Part shown: positions 33,096 to 44,871 of the stretch, piece after piece
Layout: each line of letters begins with the position of its first letter
Position numbering within the stretch: the stretch's first letter is position 1
Assembly (NCBI RefSeq): GCF_000968535.2
Contig: NC_016112.1
Location: 4,278,001-4,342,000 of the forward strand
Direction: 5' to 3'
Origin: Methylotuvimicrobium alcaliphilum 20Z
Lineage (GTDB): Bacteria; Pseudomonadota; Gammaproteobacteria; Methylococcales; Methylomonadaceae
Length of the DNA stretch: 64,000 bases
The notes under the pieces: generated by a model
Told to the model about the DNA's origin: nothing
Database searches by the model: none
The model's input: only the letters and a program-made list of their open reading frames with translations
Position numbers and translations under genes: made by a program

Positions 33096-34576
33096 TGATG
33101 AGCCGCCATACCAGTGCCGATATCCCTTATCTCAAAGCCAAGGTCAATTATGCCGTAGCCGGTATTATTTTACTCGCTACGATCAATTTTTTGTACGCGA
33201 CTTTTATCAGCGGTTTTTCATGGCTAATTCTACTCTTTAACCTTGGACTGACTGTCATTGCGTTTTACGCGCTCACAGAGACAAAAAAATATTTAGGCAT
33301 TATTGGCATCATCCAAGATGTATTAATTAAAACTAATGACGGCGAACTTTACCACCGTATCACCGGAACCAAGGGAATGGGCGAACTCGGCAAAATCGCC
33401 TGGGAATTGAACGAAATGCTCGACATCATGGAATCTTATTTCAAGGAAATCACGACTTGTTTCGATCAAGCGGCCAAAGGCAATCATAACCGTTACGCTC
33501 TTGCGGACGGCTTTCCCGGCTTACTTAAATCGTCAGCGAAATCGGTCAATAAAGCACTGCGAGTCATGAGCGATAATGAAACGATGATCACGAAAAATCG
33601 CCTATCCGCCGGACTGCACCTGCTGAACACCTCGAATTTACTCGATAATCTCAAATCCAATCAGGAAGACCTACTGAGCATTACCGAACAAATGCATAAG
33701 GTTGAGGGCATAGCGATCAACACAGGGAATAACGCCGAAAATAGCTTGTCGTCGGTCAATACGATTAGCCATTCATTAATCAATATCAATGACAATATTC
33801 ATTCGGTTAGCGATGTCATTACCGCGCTGATCGATGACAGTAAAAAAGTAACCGAATCCTTATCGATGATCACCGGTATCGCCGACCAAACCAATCTGTT
33901 GGCGCTCAATGCTTCGATCGAAGCCGCACGCGCAGGCGAATACGGGCGTGGTTTCGCGGTCGTCGCGGAAGAAGTCAAAAACTTGTCCGATCACACTAAG
34001 AATGCGGCGCTGGAGGTTACTAAAACACTCAATTCATTCAATAAGCGCGTCAATCAAATGCATTCCGAAGCCGAGGCATCCGCCGAACTTTCCCAAGAAA
34101 TCATGGAAAAAGTCGACGAATTTCGGAATCAGTTTGCCGATCTTTCAGTTTCGGCAAAAGCGTCGGTCGGCTATATTAGTTATGCCAAGGATAAAACCTT
34201 CGCACTATTAACCAAAGTCGATCATATCGTTTATAAACAGAACGGTTATATTGCGATCGAAAACTTAAAGCGTTGTCCGCAAGCCGATGCGATCGATATC
34301 GATCATCAGCATTGCAGACTTGGCAAATGGTATTTCGAAGGACTTGGGCATGAGCAATTTAGATCCACGCAAGCCTATGTCAGGCTGAATAAGCCTCACG
34401 AAGACGTGCATAAATTCACGCGACGCGCCTATGAATATTCACGAAACAACTGGCAAAGCAACAAAGCGATCATCGACAACATAATAAACGACATGCAACA
34501 ATCGGAAGATGCCAGCGCCGAAGTGATGGCATTGATCAGCGAGATGGTTGAAGAAAAGCATGCAAATTTGTCCTAG
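33095..34576 (+). CDS. methyl-accepting chemotaxis protein with C-terminal CZB domain
   Basis: The product has 493 aa. Two hydrophobic segments form a hairpin near residues 17-60 ([40 protein letters not shown]) with almost no periplasmic loop, as in Aer. A HAMP-like linker and an atypical stretch follow. The signalling hairpin contains [20 protein letters not shown], then [18 protein letters not shown]. The C-terminus is a CZB domain: [20 protein letters not shown], with later H-x-x-x-H (PHEDVHKF), the ligands for zinc. CZB domains sense zinc or HOCl by Cys oxidation. The companion PAS protein is probably its input module. Confidence 0.92.
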   Translation: MMSRHTSADIPYLKAKVNYAVAGIILLATINFLYATFISGFSWLILLFNLGLTVIAFYALTETKKYLGIIGIIQDVLIKTNDGELYHRITGTKGMGELGKIAWELNEMLDIMESYFKEITTCFDQAAKGNHNRYALADGFPGLLKSSAKSVNKALRVMSDNETMITKNRLSAGLHLLNTSNLLDNLKSNQEDLLSITEQMHKVEGIAINTGNNAENSLSSVNTISHSLININDNIHSVSDVITALIDDSKKVTESLSMITGIADQTNLLALNASIEAARAGEYGRGFAVVAEEVKNLSDHTKNAALEVTKTLNSFNKRVNQMHSEAEASAELSQEIMEKVDEFRNQFADLSVSAKASVGYISYAKDKTFALLTKVDHIVYKQNGYIAIENLKRCPQADAIDIDHQHCRLGKWYFEGLGHEQFRSTQAYVRLNKPHEDVHKFTRRAYEYSRNNWQSNKAIIDNIINDMQQSEDASAEVMALISEMVEEKHANLS

Positions 34577-36564
<1,988 letters not shown>

Positions 36565-36571
36565 GTCCACT

Positions 36572-36976
36572 ATGAAGCCGTCATCGATGCATCTTAAAAT
36601 CTTGTTGCCTTTCCGGGTATTCGCCGAGCACGAGGACGTCAGTCGGATCGTTGCCGAGACTTCCCAAGGCTCGTTCGGCATATTGCCGAACCGCCTGGAT
36701 TGCGCTGCGGCTTTGGCTCCGGGCATTCTAACCTATGAAACGGCGTCGGCTGACGAGGTTTATTTGGCCATTGATCAAGGCGTGCTGGTCAAGATTGGAA
36801 GCGAGGTCCTGGTATCGGTGCGCAACGCCATCGGCGGTATCGAATTGGATCGATTGCGCGAGGCTGTGGAGCACGAATTTCTTGAATTGGACGAACACGA
36901 AAAAAACGTTCGTTCGGTCATGGCTAAACTGGAAAGCGGTTTTGTCCGGCGCTTTATGGAGTATCATCGTGGCTGA
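36572..36976 (+). CDS. atpC: N-ATPase F1 subunit epsilon
   Basis: From the ATG at 36572 the protein has 134 aa. It has the N-terminal beta sandwich of ATP synthase epsilon (LKILLPFRVFAEHEDVSRIV; GSFGILPNRLDCAAALAPGI; AIDQGVLVKIGSEVLVSVRN) and a C-terminal helical part (ELDEHEKNVRSVMAKLESGF). It starts 7 nt after atpD. The next gene begins 8 nt before its stop. Confidence 0.92.
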   Translation: MKPSSMHLKILLPFRVFAEHEDVSRIVAETSQGSFGILPNRLDCAAALAPGILTYETASADEVYLAIDQGVLVKIGSEVLVSVRNAIGGIELDRLREAVEHEFLELDEHEKNVRSVMAKLESGFVRRFMEYHRG

Positions 36977-37307
36977 ACCAAACGATAAAAAAAAGCGGTC
37001 TACCGACTTGCCGTTGAGCCGTCAAGTCGGTGCAAAGGCCGAACGCAAGCTCGAAGCCCAACGGCAAGTGAATAAGACAATCTGGTTCGGCTTGGGTTGG
37101 TTCGGCTTGATCGGCTGGTCTGTCGCCATTCCAATGTTACTGGGAACCATCGTCGGTTTATGGCTAGACAGTCGATATCCCGGCTCCCATTCCTGGACCT
37201 TGATGTTATTGATCGGGGGATTGATGCTTGGGTGCTGGAACGCCTGGCGTTGGGTGTCCGAAGAAGAAATCCGAATCCATAAAAAACAGGATAAAAAAGA
37301 TGACTGA
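36969..37307 (+). CDS. atpQ: AtpQ (AtpI-like) accessory membrane protein of the N-ATPase
   Basis: The 112-aa product starts at a GTG (36969) preceded by GGAG and overlaps atpC by 8 nt; a longer open frame upstream is only shadow coding inside atpC. A basic N-terminus (DKKKRSTDLPLSRQVGAKAE) leads into two transmembrane helices (IWFGLGWFGLIGWSVAIPML; WTLMLLIGGLMLGCWNAWRW), the AtpI-like hairpin. In N-ATPase operons gene 3 (atpQ) is thought to help c-ring assembly or Mg2+ supply. Confidence 0.88.
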   Translation: MAEPNDKKKRSTDLPLSRQVGAKAERKLEAQRQVNKTIWFGLGWFGLIGWSVAIPMLLGTIVGLWLDSRYPGSHSWTLMLLIGGLMLGCWNAWRWVSEEEIRIHKKQDKKDD

Positions 37308-37599
37308 AAATCTGATGTTGGCACTGGCTTTCGGGGCCGGCAGCTTGCTGGGGATGTTTTTTTTCGGAGGACTTTGGTGGACCGTGCAAAAAGGCCTTCA
37401 GTCAAAACGTCCCGGACTCTGGTTTTTTAGCAGTATGCTGCTTCGAACCGGCATCACGCTGGCCGGTTTTTATTGGTTGGCTGCCGATCATTGGCCAAGG
37501 CTTTTGGCTTGTCTATTAGGCTTTGTCGTTGCTCGTTTCATCGTCGTTCGGTTGACCCGTTTCGAATCGATAAAATTGCCCGAAACTGTCGAGGAATAA
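37300..37599 (+). CDS. atpR: AtpR membrane protein of the N-ATPase
   Basis: From the ATG at 37300 the protein has 99 aa and three predicted membrane helices: MLALAFGAGSLLGMFFFGGL; LWFFSSMLLRTGITLAGFYW; LLACLLGFVVARFIVVRLTR. The intramembrane Arg in SSMLLRTG is characteristic of AtpR. It has been proposed to interact with the c-ring carboxylates during assembly. It overlaps atpQ by 8 nt and is followed after 4 nt by atpB. Confidence 0.88.
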   Translation: MTENLMLALAFGAGSLLGMFFFGGLWWTVQKGLQSKRPGLWFFSSMLLRTGITLAGFYWLAADHWPRLLACLLGFVVARFIVVRLTRFESIKLPETVEE

Positions 37600-37603
37600 G
37601 CAC

Positions 37604-38272
37604 ATGCGTTTGAGTTCAGATCAAATCATTTTTTGGCAATACGGTTTTATTAAGCTTAACGGCACGATCGTGACGACTTGGGCTATTATGCTAGTGTTGG
37701 TTGTCGGTGCGATTCTGATCACTCGAAACCTAACCAGAAGCCTAGAAAATAAACGCTGGCAGAGTGTTCTGGAAGTCATCGTCATTACCTTGAATCAACA
37801 AATCGAGGAGGTCGGCCTGAAGCGACCGGAAAAATACCTCGGGTTTCTGGGTACCTTATTTCTGTTTATCGTCACCGCCAATCTGTTTGCGATTTTACCC
37901 GGCTATGAACCGCCGACCGGTTCGTTATCGACCACGGCAGCATTGGCCATCGCCGTTTTCATAGCCGTGCCGTTTTACGGTATTGCCGAGCAAGGCTTTG
38001 GCGGTTATTTAAAGTCCTACTTAAAGCCGACGCTGATTATGTTGCCGTTCAATATCATCGGTGAATTATCCCGCACCTTGGCATTGGCCGTGCGTCTGTT
38101 CGGCAATATGATGAGCGGTACGATGATTGTCGCGATATTGTTAGTTGTGACACCCTTGTTTTTTCCGATTATCATGAATGCATTAGGTCTACTAACCGGC
38201 ATCGTGCAAGCCTATATCTTTACGATACTGGCGACAGTGTATATTGCTGCGGCCACCCGCCGTCATGATTGA
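37604..38272 (+). CDS. atpB: N-ATPase Fo subunit a
   Basis: The 222-aa product has the essential stator Arg in the helix GELSRTLALAVRLFGNMMSG. About five to six membrane helices are visible, from WAIMLVLVVGAILI to GIVQAYIFTILATVYIAAAT. NLFAILPGYEPPTGSL is the conserved loop. The next gene, atpE, is unusually far away (277 nt), separated by a structured repeat. Confidence 0.94.
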   Translation: MRLSSDQIIFWQYGFIKLNGTIVTTWAIMLVLVVGAILITRNLTRSLENKRWQSVLEVIVITLNQQIEEVGLKRPEKYLGFLGTLFLFIVTANLFAILPGYEPPTGSLSTTAALAIAVFIAVPFYGIAEQGFGGYLKSYLKPTLIMLPFNIIGELSRTLALAVRLFGNMMSGTMIVAILLVVTPLFFPIIMNALGLLTGIVQAYIFTILATVYIAAATRRHD

Positions 38273-38320
38273 CGACATGTGAAGGTAAAGTATGCATCGC
38301 GTACCCATTACGGGACAAAT

Positions 38321-38479
38321 TATACCCATCGTAGATCAAAATTCGGCACCGGGGCCCGCCAAAGGACGCCGTGAATACGTCCATGTAGGCTCTATGCCAG
38401 CATCCATGCTGGCAAAGCCTTTGTCAGGCACCCCGGTGCCTCCTTAGGCACTGCCGAAATTTGAAGTGCGAAAGGTATA
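38321..38479 (+). repeat. structured dispersed repeat inside the N-ATPase operon
   Basis: A full-length copy of 159 bp has ends TATACCCATCGTAGATCAAA then ATTCGGCACCGGGG, and CCCCGGTGCC...GCCGAAATTTGAAGTGCGAA then AGGTATA. The core GGACGCCGTGAATACGTCC starts at 38364, and the hairpin TGCCAGC-ATCCA-TGCTGGCA spans 38395-38414. It lies in the transcribed atpB-atpE spacer, so it will be present in the operon mRNA. Confidence 0.9.
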
Positions 38480-38549
38480 GCCGGGATACCTTTGCAAAGG
38501 CTGCGCAGCATACCTTACAAAGCTAACATCAAAAATTAGAGGAGTCATT

Positions 38550-38831
38550 ATGGATATTATCGCTTACATTGCCGTCGCATCGATCATGACCGCTGGCATT
38601 ACCATCTGCATTGGCAGTATTGGGCCAGCTTTGGGTGAAGGAAAAGCGGTTGCAGCCGCATTAACGGCATTGGCGCAACAACCTGATGCTGCGGCAACAA
38701 TTACCCGAACGCTGTTTGTTGGTCTGGCCATGATCGAATCGACCGCCATTTATTGTTTTGTCGTGTCGATGATTCTGGTCTTCGCCAATCCTTTCTGGAA
38801 TTATGTGATAGCCCAGACAGCGGGGCAGTAA
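38550..38831 (+). CDS. atpE: N-ATPase Fo subunit c with Na+-binding residues
   Basis: The 93-aa hairpin has E30 in helix 1 (GPALGEGKAV) and E63-S64-T65 with Y68 in helix 2 (GLAMIESTAIYCF). These align with Q32, E65, S66, T67 and Y70 of the Ilyobacter tartaricus c-ring, the Na+ site, with Gln replaced by Glu as is usual in N-ATPases. A GAGGAG site lies 7 nt before the ATG. The c subunit is needed in many copies, and its own strong ribosome binding site fits that. Confidence 0.96.
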   Translation: MDIIAYIAVASIMTAGITICIGSIGPALGEGKAVAAALTALAQQPDAAATITRTLFVGLAMIESTAIYCFVVSMILVFANPFWNYVIAQTAGQ

Positions 38832-38835
38832 AGCC

Positions 38836-39636
38836 ATGCTAATCGACTGGTTCACCGTTTTCGCTCAACTTGTCAACTTCTTGATTTTGATGGCTTTGTT
38901 GAAGCGCTTTCTTTATAAGCCCATCATGCAGGCGCTGACCGATCGCGAAAACAAAATTGCCGGACAGCTGGAAGAAGCCCGAAAAATAAAGGCCTCTGCC
39001 GAACGAGAACGCATCGAATATGTCGACAAAATTGAACGTTTCGAGCAGCAGCGCGAGAGCCTTTTGAAACAAGTACATGATGATGCGGCTCACGAACGCG
39101 AAAAACTGATTAAGGCGGCAAGAATTGAAGCCGATGAGCTTCGTTCCGCCTGGCAGCAAGCGTTAAAAAACGAGCAAAATCGCTTACACCGGGAACTCAT
39201 GCGAAATACCCGGGAGGAAGTTTTTGCCATCAGCCGTAAAACGTTAGCCGATTTGGCTTCGGTGAGCCTGGAGCAGCGTATTTGCGAAGCCTTCCTCCAA
39301 CGTCTGCACACGCTCGACGACTCCGAAAAAAATCGGCTTAGCGATGCGATCCAAGAGTCATCGAGTCCAATCCAGGTCCGTAGCGTTTTCGCTCTGATGC
39401 CGGAACAGCAAAGCGCGATCAAACAAGCCGTCAGCGATGTATTTTCGGTGAATGCAGAGATTGAATTCGATGTCGATGCCGACCAAATCAGTGGCATCGA
39501 ACTGAGTTCGAACGGTCGGAAACTATCCTGGAACATCGCAGAATACCTGCAAGACTTTGAGAACAGTATAGACCGGACACTAACGGCTAAAACCGTATCT
39601 CAGAGCCATTCCGGACCTGATGCTCATGTCGCCTGA
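38836..39636 (+). CDS. atpF: N-ATPase subunit b, long form
   Basis: The 266-aa product has one N-terminal membrane helix ([20 protein letters not shown]) and then a long charged coiled coil ([20 protein letters not shown] and onwards). The C-terminal about 100 residues ([40 protein letters not shown]) resemble the delta-subunit C-terminal domain. N-ATPases lack a separate atpH, and this extension is thought to replace delta in joining b to the alpha N-terminus. It overlaps atpA by 17 nt. Confidence 0.92.
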   Translation: MLIDWFTVFAQLVNFLILMALLKRFLYKPIMQALTDRENKIAGQLEEARKIKASAERERIEYVDKIERFEQQRESLLKQVHDDAAHEREKLIKAARIEADELRSAWQQALKNEQNRLHRELMRNTREEVFAISRKTLADLASVSLEQRICEAFLQRLHTLDDSEKNRLSDAIQESSSPIQVRSVFALMPEQQSAIKQAVSDVFSVNAEIEFDVDADQISGIELSSNGRKLSWNIAEYLQDFENSIDRTLTAKTVSQSHSGPDAHVA

Positions 39637-41149
39637 TCAGTTAGCAAGCGTTCTGGAAAGCGCCTTCGAGAACATCAAACAGGCTCGTGAAACCTTTAGC
39701 CCGCAAATGACCTTGCAAGAGGTGGGCACGATCACAACCGTGTCTACCGGCATCGCCAAAGTGTCCGGATTGCCGGGTGTGGGTTTTGAAGAGTTGGTCA
39801 GGTTTCCGAACAATTTATACGGCATTGCCTTCAATGTCGAAGAGGACGAGACCGGCGTCGTGCTGCTCGGCGATTATTGGCATTTACAGGCCGGCGATGA
39901 AGTCGAACGCACTGGCCGGGTGATGGACGTGCCGGTGGGCACAGGACTCATTGGACGCGTGATCGACCCGCTAGGTCATGCCATGGACGGAAAAGGACCG
40001 CTCGATTTTAGCGAGCGCCGTCCCATCGAGCGCGAAGCGCCAGCGATCATGGACCGGTCGCCGGTGACCGTACCGCTGCAAACCGGCATTAAAGTCATCG
40101 ACGCATTGATCCCGATCGGTCGAGGTCAGCGCGAACTGATCCTGGGCGATCGGCAAATCGGCAAAACCTCCATTGCGATGAACACGATCCTTAATCAGCG
40201 CGATCAAAATGTCCTATGTGTTTATTGCGCGATCGGCCAACGGGCTTCGGCCGTGTCCCAAGTGATCGCCACCTTACAGGAAAAAGGCGCGATGGATTAT
40301 ACGGTGGTCGTGGTCACGGGCGGCCACCGCCCATCCGGTCTAGCCTATATCGCGCCTTATGCGGCGACCAGCATAGCCGAATATTTCATGGAACAAGGCC
40401 GTGACGTACTGATCGTCTATGACGACTTAACCAATCATGCCCGCGCTTACCGCGAGCTTTCATTATTGTTGCGCCGGCCGCCGGGACGCGAAGCTTTTCC
40501 CGGGGATATTTTTTATATTCATTCCCGATTATTGGAGCGCGCGACACATTTGCATGACGATCTCGGCGGCGGCTCATTGACCGCGCTGCCGATCATCGAA
40601 ACCGAAGCGCAGAATCTGTCCGCCTATATTCCGACCAATCTGATTTCGATTACCGACGGACAGATTTATTTGTCGCCGGCCTTGTTCGAATTAGGCGTAT
40701 TGCCGGCCATCGATGTCGGCAAGTCGGTATCGCGGGTGGGCGGCAAGGCACAGCGCCCCGCCTACCGTTCCGTTGCGGGCGACCTGAAGCTGGCTTACGC
40801 GCAATTCGAAGAATTGGAAACCTTTGCCCGTTTCGGCACCCGTCTCGATGAACATACCCGCAAGACGATCGAACACGGACGTCGTATCCGCACCTGCCTT
40901 AAACAACCGGAATTCGAAACGTTTTCGGTAGCCGAACAAATAGCGGTTTTACTGGCATTGACAGAAGGCTTGTTCGATACCGTACCGCTGGACCGAATGC
41001 CCGAGGCTGAGCTCGCGGTTCGCGATGCATCACGGGAGCTGCCCGAAGCGCTACGGCAAAGCCTGTTGTCGAACGAACCTTTGAGCGACTCGAACCGCGG
41101 CGCTATCATTGAACTCGCCGGCAAGGCACTGGCGCCGATGCAAAAATGA
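39620..41149 (+). CDS. atpA: N-ATPase F1 subunit alpha
   Basis: The 509-aa product has the non-catalytic P-loop [16 protein letters not shown] and [41 protein letters not shown] is the Walker B region, and [20 protein letters not shown] completes the assignment. The start is at 39620; the next in-frame ATG at 39626 is equally possible. Its stop overlaps the atpG start (ATGA). Confidence 0.96.
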   Translation: MLMSPDQLASVLESAFENIKQARETFSPQMTLQEVGTITTVSTGIAKVSGLPGVGFEELVRFPNNLYGIAFNVEEDETGVVLLGDYWHLQAGDEVERTGRVMDVPVGTGLIGRVIDPLGHAMDGKGPLDFSERRPIEREAPAIMDRSPVTVPLQTGIKVIDALIPIGRGQRELILGDRQIGKTSIAMNTILNQRDQNVLCVYCAIGQRASAVSQVIATLQEKGAMDYTVVVVTGGHRPSGLAYIAPYAATSIAEYFMEQGRDVLIVYDDLTNHARAYRELSLLLRRPPGREAFPGDIFYIHSRLLERATHLHDDLGGGSLTALPIIETEAQNLSAYIPTNLISITDGQIYLSPALFELGVLPAIDVGKSVSRVGGKAQRPAYRSVAGDLKLAYAQFEELETFARFGTRLDEHTRKTIEHGRRIRTCLKQPEFETFSVAEQIAVLLALTEGLFDTVPLDRMPEAELAVRDASRELPEALRQSLLSNEPLSDSNRGAIIELAGKALAPMQK

Positions 41150-42051
41150 CCGATACGCCGAACGAATTGCGCCGTAAAATCGAAGGCGCGGGCGATCTGA
41201 AAAGTGTCGTGCGGACGATGAAGGCGCTGGCCGCTTCCAGCATCGTTCAATACGAAGAAGCCGTACGTTCATTGGAGGATTACGCCCGCACCGTCGAACT
41301 GGCGTTGACGGCGAGTCTCAAGCCGATGGGCGTAGGCGCCTATGGCGAAACCGCGCGGCGCAAAGCCGAGGATCGGATCGGCGTGATCGTTTTAGGCACC
41401 GATCAAGGCTTGGTCGGACAGTTCAATGACGTGTTGGTCGAATTCGCGATCAAGCGACTTCAAGAATTAGCGGGCGAGCAAATCATCTGGACCGTTGGCG
41501 AACGCATTCACGGGCATCTGCTCGACTCGGGATTGGAGGTAAGCAGAGTATTTGCGACGCCCAATTCGGTGGCTGCCATTACACCGTTGATCGGCCAACT
41601 GTTGCTCGAAACCGAAACCCGGCAACTGAGCCATGAAAGTTCGCTTTATCTTTTCCATAACCGGCCTAAATCGGAGATCGGCGCCGTCTATGAGCCGGTC
41701 TGTCTGCGTCTGTTGCCCCTGGATTCCGCGTGGCGGCTCAAGTTTGTCAAGGCGGCTTGGCCGACCGATAATCTTCCGGAAACGGTCGGCGATTACGATG
41801 GGACGCTGAGAGCCCTGATCCGGGAGTATCTCTTCGTTTCGATGTACAGAGCCTGCGCCGAGTCGCTCGCCGGCGAAAACGCCAGTCGCCTGGCGGCGAT
41901 GCAGCGGGCCGAAAAAAATATCGACGAACTGTTGGATGACCTCGGCCGAACCTTCAATCAGACACGCCAAAGAAGTATCGACGAGGAATTGTTCGATGTC
42001 ATTTCCGGTTATGAATCGATGTCTAAAAAAGACGATTCGGGCAAAAGGTAA
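41146..42051 (+). CDS. atpG: N-ATPase F1 subunit gamma
   Basis: The 301-aa product opens with the N-terminal coiled coil ([34 protein letters not shown]) and has the core block [19 protein letters not shown]. It ends with the C-terminal helix [20 protein letters not shown] then [20 protein letters not shown], the region rotating within alpha3beta3. It is the last gene of the operon. An IS3-family element begins 115 nt downstream. Confidence 0.95.
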   Translation: MTDTPNELRRKIEGAGDLKSVVRTMKALAASSIVQYEEAVRSLEDYARTVELALTASLKPMGVGAYGETARRKAEDRIGVIVLGTDQGLVGQFNDVLVEFAIKRLQELAGEQIIWTVGERIHGHLLDSGLEVSRVFATPNSVAAITPLIGQLLLETETRQLSHESSLYLFHNRPKSEIGAVYEPVCLRLLPLDSAWRLKFVKAAWPTDNLPETVGDYDGTLRALIREYLFVSMYRACAESLAGENASRLAAMQRAEKNIDELLDDLGRTFNQTRQRSIDEELFDVISGYESMSKKDDSGKR

Positions 42052-42217
42052 GGTACGACAACATACCCTGTCAAAAAACTTGCCTATAAACCTAAAAAGG
42101 GTAGTTTGAGGTTTCACCATGCCGGTGAAAGTGTTGTAGCCCCTTCATGCTTCGACTGGCGGTATATGTCAATGATTTTGAGACACCCATAATAAAAAAT
42201 TAGTGTAGATTGTGAGT

Positions 42218-43327
42218 TTAGTTTTCCTGGTCGAGAGCCTCATTTGCCGTCCGTGAAGGGGGCGGGTTAATCCAAGCGGCTTCAGGTACGGCTTGGGCAT
42301 GGGGTTGGCGGTTTTTGAAGCGTTCCGGATTGCGCTCGAATGCGGCATGCAGGACTTGCGTGCGCTGCGTAACTATCTCGACGGCTTGGCCGCTGTGAAC
42401 GCTGGCCGGGGTTAACAGTGCAATGCCGGAGTGATAGTGGTCATGGTTGTACCAGTCGAAGAACGTTCCGCAAAAGCTTCTGGCATCTTCGATAGCGCCG
42501 AATTGAGCCGGAAAGCCCGGTCGGTATTTCAAGGTCTTGAACTGCGCCTCGGAATACGGGTTGTCGTTGGAGACATGGGGCCGTGAATGGGTTTTGGTCA
42601 CGCCCAGGTCAGCCAGCAGTTGCTCGACGCCTTTGGAGGTCATACTGCTGCCGCGGTCGGCGTGAATAGTCAATTGGCCTTCACGGATAGTTTGCCGAGT
42701 ACAGCTTTCGCCAATCAGTCGCTTAGCCAGCTCGGTGGATTCGCGGTGCGCTACCATCCAGCCGACCACGCAGCGGCTGAAAATGTCGATAATGACGTAG
42801 AGGTAGAAATACGTCCATTTGGCCGGGCCTTTGAGTTTGGTGATATCCCATGACCATACTTGGTTGGGCGCAGTGGCGAGTAACTCGGGCTTGGTGTAGT
42901 TGGGACGACGAAGCTGGTTGCGGCGCTCGCGCACTTCCTGGTGGCGCACCAGGATGCGATAGAGGGTGCTGATGGAGCACAGGTAAACGCCCTCGTCGAG
43001 CAGCGCCGCATAGACCTGATAAGGCGAGCAATCCATGAAACGCTCGCTGTGCAGATGCGCCAGGACGTGTAGCTCTTCGTCCGTACTCAGTGCCAGCGGC
43101 GGGCGCGGACGTTCGACCGGCCACGAAGAGCGATCTTGTTGTGCGCGATAAAACGAGGCACGGTTGAAGTTGAGCGCCTCGCAGGCGGCCTTAACGCCAA
43201 CCTCACGGCTGAGTTCAAGCGTGGCCTTCATGATGCTCTCCCGGTGTGGGCTGGAATCTCGCACAAGCCCAGCAGTTGCGAAAGTTTTTTTTGGACATCG
43301 ATGATAGCCTCCGCCTGTGTTAGGCAT
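42218..43327 (-). CDS. IS3-family transposase OrfB (rve integrase core)
   Basis: The DDE catalytic residues are visible: first Asp in VWSWDITKLKGPAK, second in TIHADRGSSMTSKG, Glu in DNPYSEAQFKTLKYRPGF. An HTH_21-like N-terminal region precedes (EELHVLAHLHSERFMDCSPY). The frame overlaps orfA by 100 nt. Its upstream part joins orfA through the A-rich slippery run near 43283-43290: the zero frame reads CAA-AAA-AAA and the -1 frame CCA-AAA-AAA. The fused OrfAB transposase is therefore probably made by programmed -1 frameshifting. The frame is intact, so the element may be active. Confidence 0.93.
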   Translation of the reverse strand: MPNTGGGYHRCPKKTFATAGLVRDSSPHRESIMKATLELSREVGVKAACEALNFNRASFYRAQQDRSSWPVERPRPPLALSTDEELHVLAHLHSERFMDCSPYQVYAALLDEGVYLCSISTLYRILVRHQEVRERRNQLRRPNYTKPELLATAPNQVWSWDITKLKGPAKWTYFYLYVIIDIFSRCVVGWMVAHRESTELAKRLIGESCTRQTIREGQLTIHADRGSSMTSKGVEQLLADLGVTKTHSRPHVSNDNPYSEAQFKTLKYRPGFPAQFGAIEDARSFCGTFFDWYNHDHYHSGIALLTPASVHSGQAVEIVTQRTQVLHAAFERNPERFKNRQPHAQAVPEAAWINPPPSRTANEALDQEN

Positions 43328-43722
43328 GCCTGCAAACGCTGAATTTCGGCTTGCAGACGAGCATTTTCAGCGGCTAACGGATTCTTGTCCGAAGGTTTGC
43401 GGCCACGCGGCTTGGATAGACCGGCGCGGATGGCCTGCTCACGTTCGCTGCGCCATTTGCTGAGATGTGAGGAATATAATCCCTCTGTGCGCAGCAACTT
43501 GCCGATGCAGCCCGGTTCGCTACACGCATCAGCCTGGGTCAAGATGCGCTCTTTGTATTCGGCGGTAAACGTCCGGCGGGCGGCCTTTTCAAGCACTTCG
43601 CTGGTGATGCGGGAAGGTTCCGCGGCGAACGCGGAGGACACTTCAGCCGCCCTACGGGCGTCTTGCGTGTCCTCCGCGTTCGCCGCGGCATGAGGAATAG
43701 CTTGTACGGTTGTGTCAGTCAT
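43228..43722 (-). CDS. IS3-family transposase OrfA
   Basis: The 164-aa product has a helix-turn-helix (RRTFTAEYKERILTQADACS; LLRTEGLYSSHLSKWRSERE) and then a leucine-zipper-like segment (NARLQAEIQRLQACLTQAEA) before the frameshift site at IDVQKK. It binds the terminal repeats and multimerises. The first 40 residues are Ala-rich and probably dispensable. Confidence 0.9.
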   Translation of the reverse strand: MTDTTVQAIPHAAANAEDTQDARRAAEVSSAFAAEPSRITSEVLEKAARRTFTAEYKERILTQADACSEPGCIGKLLRTEGLYSSHLSKWRSEREQAIRAGLSKPRGRKPSDKNPLAAENARLQAEIQRLQACLTQAEAIIDVQKKLSQLLGLCEIPAHTGRAS

Positions 43723-43929
43723 GAGATTTTCTCCGAAAATGTTCCCTAATTAATGCATGGGGCGGTGTCTCAGGTATATTGACACAGAGGGTGGGCTCAG
43801 CACGAACGGTCTACAACACATGCCAATTGCTCTTATTAGGCTTATAGTTTCTTGTCGGGTTTAAAACGGCAACAACAAAAACCGCCGTGATTCATCATGC
43901 CGGTTCCCGCTTCATGACGGATAGATTAA

Positions 43930-44119
43930 GGATTTGGTCATAAATAACTTCCTTATTGTTAATGCAAGGTAAGCAGGTTCGGTAACTCGATTGGCAGGTG
44001 CCGGCGGCAAGGAAAGCCGCCGTCAAGCCTACACGGACGTATTCACGGCGTCCTGTCAAGCGAGTTACCGAACCCGCTACAAAACTCATAGCTCCAGGAA
44101 GTTATTTTTCACGAAATCC
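43930..44119 (-). repeat. structured dispersed repeat, long-arm subtype
   Basis: The outer arms GGATTTGGTCATAAATAACT and its imperfect complement (44097-44119, ending ACGAAATCC) enclose a second arm pair, GGTTCGGTAACTCG / CGAGTTACCGAACC. Inside, on the minus strand, are the core GGACGCCGTGAATACGTCC and the hairpin GGCGGC-TTTCCTT-GCCGCC. The 3' part ends about 58 nt before the DABB gene. Confidence 0.88.
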
Positions 44120-44177
44120 TAACCGGCTTTTACCATTCTGCGATCGACCATCGCCTTAATTCCGAGGAGGAAACAAA

Positions 44178-44591
44178 ATGAAATTAGCGAAACCGCTTTC
44201 ACTCTTAATGATATTGGCCGCATTGAGTTCGGCCGCAGGCGCAAAGGAACAAGCAACCGATCCCAGTGAACAGCGCAAGGCTCATCATGTGGTGATTATC
44301 TGGCTGAAACAACACGGCGATGAAAACGCGCGTCGTCAATACATCGAGGGCACCAAACGCCTGGCCAAGCTACCCGGAGTGCTCGCCTACAACATCGGCA
44401 CGCCTACCGCCGTCAAACGTAAACATGGCAGTCACTCGCTCGACGGTTCCTACGATATCGCGATCTCCAGCACCTTCGAGAACCAGCAAGCGCTGGAAAA
44501 TTATTTGAATCACCCCGTGCATGATCAAGTCCTTAAAGAAGTCTTGAAACCCTTGGTCGAAAAATACAAGGCTTACGATTTCATCGAATGA
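44178..44591 (+). CDS. exported DABB (stress-responsive A/B barrel) protein
   Basis: The 137-aa precursor has a signal peptide (MKLAKPLSLLMILAALSSAA, cut after AGA). The mature part has the dimeric alpha/beta barrel pattern: HHVVIIWLKQHGDENARRQY, KLPGVLAYNIGTP, SYDIAISSTFENQQALENYL and HPVHDQVLKEVLKPLVEKY. GAGGAGG lies 8 nt before the ATG. Dabb proteins form small ligand-binding or enzymatic barrels; the activity and ligand are unknown. Confidence 0.88.
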   Translation: MKLAKPLSLLMILAALSSAAGAKEQATDPSEQRKAHHVVIIWLKQHGDENARRQYIEGTKRLAKLPGVLAYNIGTPTAVKRKHGSHSLDGSYDIAISSTFENQQALENYLNHPVHDQVLKEVLKPLVEKYKAYDFIE

Positions 44592-44697
44592 TCAAGAGCC
44601 TAGATTAGTTGGCGTGATTCGAATTTAGGAACAAGTATAAATATACCTAACCGAGCCCTAGATTGCCGCATCGCCCTATTCAATATTTATGCTGTTA

Positions 44698-44870
44698 CCC
44701 AAGCTGGAGCTTGGGAAAAAGCGGATAAATGGCAATCGAGGTTCCTCGTTCCCATCGCTCCAGCGTGGGAATGCATACCGATCTTGCCTCGGCAGCTAAG
44801 GTATGGGTTTCCACGGATGAACGCGGAAACCCAAAAACTTTGGGGGAGCGATTCCCAAATCGCCCCTCAC
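44698..44870. repeat. hairpin-rich intergenic repeat region
   Basis: This stretch contains the palindrome CCCAAGCTGGAGCTTGGG (44698-44715), the phrase GTTCCCATCGCTCCAGCGTG, and an imperfect hairpin GGGGGAGCGATTCCCAAATC then GCCCC near 44850-44870. Wording of this type recurs as interspersed repeats in many proteobacterial genomes. No gene is supported. Confidence 0.45.
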
Positions 44871-44871
44871 C

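Larger units (their letters stand above)
42167..43784 (-). mobile_element. IS3-family insertion sequence
   Basis: The ends at 42167 (TGTCAATGATTTTGAGACACC) and up to 43784 (GGTGTCTCAGGTATATTGACA) form imperfect inverted repeats around two overlapping transposase frames on the minus strand. The total is about 1.62 kb. I see no convincing 3-4 bp target duplication at these boundaries, so the exact ends may shift by a base or two. Confidence 0.88.

Noticed and set aside
36735-36968. 78 extra codons upstream of atpQ in the same frame.
   Set aside because: They lie inside atpC in another frame; the GTG at 36969 has its own GGAG site and gives the normal AtpQ length.
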